Origin: an uncultured Sphingomonadaceae bacterium
GTDB taxonomy: Bacteria > Pseudomonadota > Alphaproteobacteria > Sphingomonadales > Sphingomonadaceae
DNA length: 8,966 nt
Direction: 5' to 3'
NCBI GenBank assembly: GCA_946480515.1
Contig: CAMLKX010000070.1
Location: 1-8,966, forward strand
The notes below the pieces were generated by a model. It ran no database searches. It was not told the origin of the DNA and was given only the letters and a program-made list of their open reading frames with translations. Below are positions 6,879 through 8,966 of the stretch, piece by piece. The translations under genes and the position numbers were made by a program. Position 1 is the stretch's first letter; the number at the start of each line of letters is the position of its first letter.

Positions 6879-7937
6879 TTAGGAGCGGCTCTCCAGAGCG
6901 GCTGCGGCTTCGCCGACCAACTCGTCTATGATTGCTGCGACCGTTTCCTCGCGAGTGACCATCCCGACCGATTGGCCGGCCATGACGGAACCGGATTCGA
7001 CATCCCCGTCGATCACCGCGCGGCGCAGCGCTCCTGCCCAGTAATGCTCGATTTGCAACTGCGCTTCCGCCATTTCGACCTTACCGCTGTCGAGCAGCTG
7101 CGCGACTTCCCGCTGCTTGGCGGCGAACGCCTCCATCTCGCGATTCTTCAGCGCTCTTACCGGAATGACCGGAAGGCGCGGATCAATCTGGACGCTGGGA
7201 ATCGCGTCGCGTGCCGAAGCGCGGATGAACGCCTTCTTGAAGTTGGGATGGGCGATCGACTCGTGCGCGCAGACAAACCGAGTACCGAGCTGCACTCCGA
7301 CCGCGCCCATCTCAAGATAGGCTGCGACGGCTTCACCGCGGCCGATCCCGCCGGCGACGAACACTGGCAGGTTGGAGGCGACATGGGGCAGGATCTCCTG
7401 CGCCAGGACCGAGGTCGACACCGGACCGATATGGCCGCCGGCCTCCATCCCTTCGATGACGAGCGCGTCGACGCCAGAGCGCATCAGCTTCTTGGCCAGC
7501 GCAAGCGCTGGAGCAAAGGCGACCAGCTTGGCGCCGCTCGCCTTGATCTTGTCGATCGCGCCGCCCGGCGGAAGACCACCGGCAAGAACGACATGACTGA
7601 CGCCATGCGTCGCGCAGACGTCGATCAGCTCACTGAGCTGCGGATGCATGGTGATGAGGTTGACGCCGAACGGCCGGCTGGTGCGGGCCTTCGTCTCGGC
7701 GATTTCCGTGTCGAGCAATTGCGGAGTCATCGCTCCGCACGCGATCACGCCGAACCCGCCCGCGTTGGAGATAGCGGAAACGAGGTTGCGCTCCGAGACC
7801 CAGCTCATGGCGCCACCAAGGATTGCCACTTCGCAACCGAGGAAGTCGGTGCCGCGCCGCATCAGCTCGGCGAGGCGAAGCGCGCCGGCGCCGGGACGAA
7901 CGCTCCTGGCTTCGGTGATCAGGCCTTCGCCGCTCAC
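6879..7937 (-). CDS. FabK-like / nitronate monooxygenase-family FMN enzyme
   Basis: This 352-residue TIM-barrel flavoprotein belongs to the family shared by enoyl-ACP reductase II (FabK) and nitronate monooxygenases. Seen: GGAMSWVSERNLVSAISNAG (41-60), PFGVNLI (89-95), EGMEAGGHIGP (162-172) with the catalytic-position His169, FVAGGIGRGEAVAAYL (193-208), GVQLGTRFVCAHESIAHP (214-231), and a C-terminal AGALRRAVIDGDVESGSVMAGQ (301-322). From memory of pneumococcal FabK, EGMEAGGHIG, the GTRFV-ESxAHP stretch and the GSVMAGQ tail closely match it, so reduction of enoyl-ACP in fatty acid elongation is possible; nitronate oxidation is the alternative. Automated annotation would probably say nitronate monooxygenase. 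Translation appears to start at GTG 7937, overlapping the lysC stop (GTGA), which suggests coupling. An ATG at codon 26 is a possible later start that would still keep the barrel. The first 20 or so residues have no counterpart in FabK as I recall it. Confidence 0.85.
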   Translation of the reverse strand: MSGEGLITEARSVRPGAGALRLAELMRRGTDFLGCEVAILGGAMSWVSERNLVSAISNAGGFGVIACGAMTPQLLDTEIAETKARTSRPFGVNLITMHPQLSELIDVCATHGVSHVVLAGGLPPGGAIDKIKASGAKLVAFAPALALAKKLMRSGVDALVIEGMEAGGHIGPVSTSVLAQEILPHVASNLPVFVAGGIGRGEAVAAYLEMGAVGVQLGTRFVCAHESIAHPNFKKAFIRASARDAIPSVQIDPRLPVIPVRALKNREMEAFAAKQREVAQLLDSGKVEMAEAQLQIEHYWAGALRRAVIDGDVESGSVMAGQSVGMVTREETVAAIIDELVGEAAAALESRS

Positions 7938-8449
7938 GCAGTCGCGCTCGCCGCCTCGGCGCTGCGGGCCGGCGTGTCGAGGCCGAAGGCGGTGTGGAGC
8001 ACGCGCACGGCCATCTCCATCTGGTCCTCGGTCATCAGCGCGCTAACCTTGATCTCGCTTGCGGACACCGCGATCAGGTTGATCCGCGCTTCGGCAAGCG
8101 CCTTGAACATGGTCGCGGCCAACTCCGGGTTCGAGCGGATTCCGACGCCGACGATGCTGACCTTGGCGACCTCGCTGTTGTGCCACATCTCACCAAAACC
8201 GATCGTGTCGCGATTTTCTTCGATCACCGACATCGCCTGGTGGAGCGATGCGCGCGGGACGGTGAAGGTGAGGTCGCTTTGTTCGCCCTCGCGGCTGGCG
8301 GCCTGAACGATCATGTCGACCGCGATCCCTGCCTTGGCCAGCGGGTTGAGAACCGCTGCCACAATCCCGGCGCGATCTGCCAGGCGGGTCAGGGTGATGC
8401 GGGATTCATTGCGGTCGGTCGCGATCCCCGCGATGGTGTTGCGTTCCAT
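7934..8449 (-). CDS. Putative aspartate kinase beta subunit from an internal in-frame start in lysC
   Basis: An in-frame ATG at 8449 (window residue 173 of LysC, reading MERNTIAGIATDR) is preceded by a near-ideal ribosome-binding site, AGGAG at a five-base spacing. Translation from it would give a 171-residue protein holding only the two ACT domains and the C-terminal tail. In Corynebacterium and Bacillus lysC, the regulatory beta subunit of the alpha2-beta2 enzyme is made in just this way, from an internal start at the same boundary and of similar length (about 160-170 residues). Some proteobacterial aspartate kinases have been reported as alpha2-beta2 too. The product would pair with the full-length alpha chain and form part of the allosteric site. 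The signal is seen directly; translation from it is inferred. Confidence 0.5.
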   Translation of the reverse strand: MERNTIAGIATDRNESRITLTRLADRAGIVAAVLNPLAKAGIAVDMIVQAASREGEQSDLTFTVPRASLHQAMSVIEENRDTIGFGEMWHNSEVAKVSIVGVGIRSNPELAATMFKALAEARINLIAVSASEIKVSALMTEDQMEMAVRVLHTAFGLDTPARSAEAASATA

Positions 8450-8966
8450 GTCGTCTCCTGAAAGCTCGGCGACAATTTCAGTGCCCGGTAGGTTCTCGAA
8501 GGCCGAAAGGACGCGCAGCGGCAGATTCTCGCGCATCGCCAGCCCGACCGAGCGGACCTGAAGCACCTTCGATCCGACACCGGCGAGTTCGAGCATTTCC
8601 TCGAACGTGATCTTGGTCAGCTTGCGCGCCTGCGGGACGATGCGCGGGTCGGTGGTGTAGACGCCGTCCACGTCGGTGTAGATGTCGCAGCGATCCGCTC
8701 CGACACCAACCGCGATCGCAACCGCCGAGGTGTCCGATCCGCCCCGGCCGAGGGTCGAGATGCGGCCATCTTCGCTGACACCCTGGAAACCGGGGATGAC
8801 CGCGATGGTCCCGGCGTGAAGAGATTCATCGAGCAGCTGGCGCTCGATCGCTTCGATCCGGCTGTTGCCGTGCGCGCCGACCGAACGGACCAGCTGCCAG
8901 CCCATGAAGCTGCGGGCGTTCATGCCCATGCCCTGCAGCGTCATCGCCAGCAGCCCGGCGGTCACC
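7934..8966 (-). CDS. lysC: Aspartate kinase (5' end outside window)
   Basis: Aspartate kinase phosphorylates L-aspartate, the first step to lysine, diaminopimelate, threonine and methionine. The 343 codons present lack about the first 70 residues, including the expected N-terminal KFGGTS motif. The first complete codon is GTG, read here as internal Val of the conserved VTAGLLAM segment. Seen: AHGNSRIEAI (31-40), PGFQG (58-62), GRGGSDTSAVAIAV (74-87), and DIYTDVDGVYTTDPRIV (94-110), the ATP- and substrate-binding end of the kinase domain. FEEMLELAGVGSKVLQ (121-136) follows. Two ACT domains then occupy about residues 178-330 (TIAGIATDRNESRITL; EVAKVSIVGVGIRS), the site of allosteric inhibition by lysine and/or threonine. 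This is a monofunctional enzyme, with no homoserine dehydrogenase fused. It is the most upstream gene visible in the minus-strand series and overlaps the FabK-like gene by four bases. An internal start is annotated separately. Confidence 0.96.
   Translation of the reverse strand, partial: VTAGLLAMTLQGMGMNARSFMGWQLVRSVGAHGNSRIEAIERQLLDESLHAGTIAVIPGFQGVSEDGRISTLGRGGSDTSAVAIAVGVGADRCDIYTDVDGVYTTDPRIVPQARKLTKITFEEMLELAGVGSKVLQVRSVGLAMRENLPLRVLSAFENLPGTEIVAELSGDDMERNTIAGIATDRNESRITLTRLADRAGIVAAVLNPLAKAGIAVDMIVQAASREGEQSDLTFTVPRASLHQAMSVIEENRDTIGFGEMWHNSEVAKVSIVGVGIRSNPELAATMFKALAEARINLIAVSASEIKVSALMTEDQMEMAVRVLHTAFGLDTPARSAEAASATA
8455..8459 (-). promoter_or_regulatory. Internal ribosome-binding site AGGAG within lysC
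   Basis: On the minus strand the bases read CAGGAGACGACATG, with the ATG in the lysC frame. The Shine-Dalgarno core is stronger than those seen before most gene starts in this window. It encodes Ser-Gly-Asp-Asp in LysC, so it lies in the linker before the first ACT domain, where sequence is free to vary. It decides the proposed beta-subunit start. Confidence 0.5.

Noticed and set aside
4647..8306. A 1219-codon open frame on the + strand, antisense to ptsP, the FabK-like gene and part of lysC
   Set aside because: Over ptsP and the FabK-like gene it runs in exact codon register antisense, so stops would need sense TTA, CTA or TCA codons, which are rare in GC-rich genes. Its translation is rich in His, Asp, Arg and Gln with no recognisable domain, while the opposite strand encodes well-conserved enzymes.

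Overview
This window is GC-rich, densely packed chromosomal DNA with a third codon position dominated by G and C. Gene content and protein character (GAF-containing PtsP, RodZ-like HTH/DUF4115 protein, CpoB/YbgF next to tilS, alphaproteobacterial LysC) suggest an alphaproteobacterium, most likely of the Sphingomonadales. That assignment is inferred from gene order and protein style, because no rRNA or other marker gene is present. No tRNA, rRNA, CRISPR array, insertion sequence or prophage gene was seen, and no stretch over 100 bases lacks a gene.

Layout. The left part (1-1766, + strand) holds the 3' end of a GT4-type glycosyltransferase that enters from outside the window, then a 10-TM EamA/DMT-family transporter. 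The remainder (1738-8966) is one long minus-strand gene series, read right to left: lysC (aspartate kinase, 5' end off the window), a FabK-like/nitronate monooxygenase-family flavoprotein, ptsP (EI-Ntr), a RodZ-like membrane HTH protein, cpoB/ybgF and tilS. Spacing is tight: a 4-base GTGA overlap between lysC and the FabK-like gene, gaps of 45, 61 and 71 bases in the middle, and a 10-base overlap of cpoB with tilS. The two blocks converge, with the transporter and tilS overlapping by 29 bases at their 3' ends.

How the genes may work together. Aspartate kinase opens the route to lysine and meso-diaminopimelate, a peptidoglycan precursor. A FabK-like protein would act in fatty acid synthesis. 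RodZ-like proteins organise the cell-elongation machinery, and CpoB links peptidoglycan synthesis to outer-membrane constriction. PtsP senses nitrogen status through its GAF domain and starts the PTS-Ntr phosphorelay, and TilS keeps isoleucine AUA decoding accurate. The series can therefore be read as an envelope-growth module with a nitrogen-sensing component. This is an inference from neighbourhood only.

The most notable observations are: (1) a strong internal ribosome-binding site and in-frame ATG in lysC, exactly where a separate beta (ACT-domain) subunit would begin; (2) a FabK-like enzyme apparently translationally coupled to lysC; (3) a candidate promoter with an overlapping 12-base palindrome before the RodZ-like gene; (4) a perfect inverted repeat just before cpoB. 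I found no clearly new multi-gene system.
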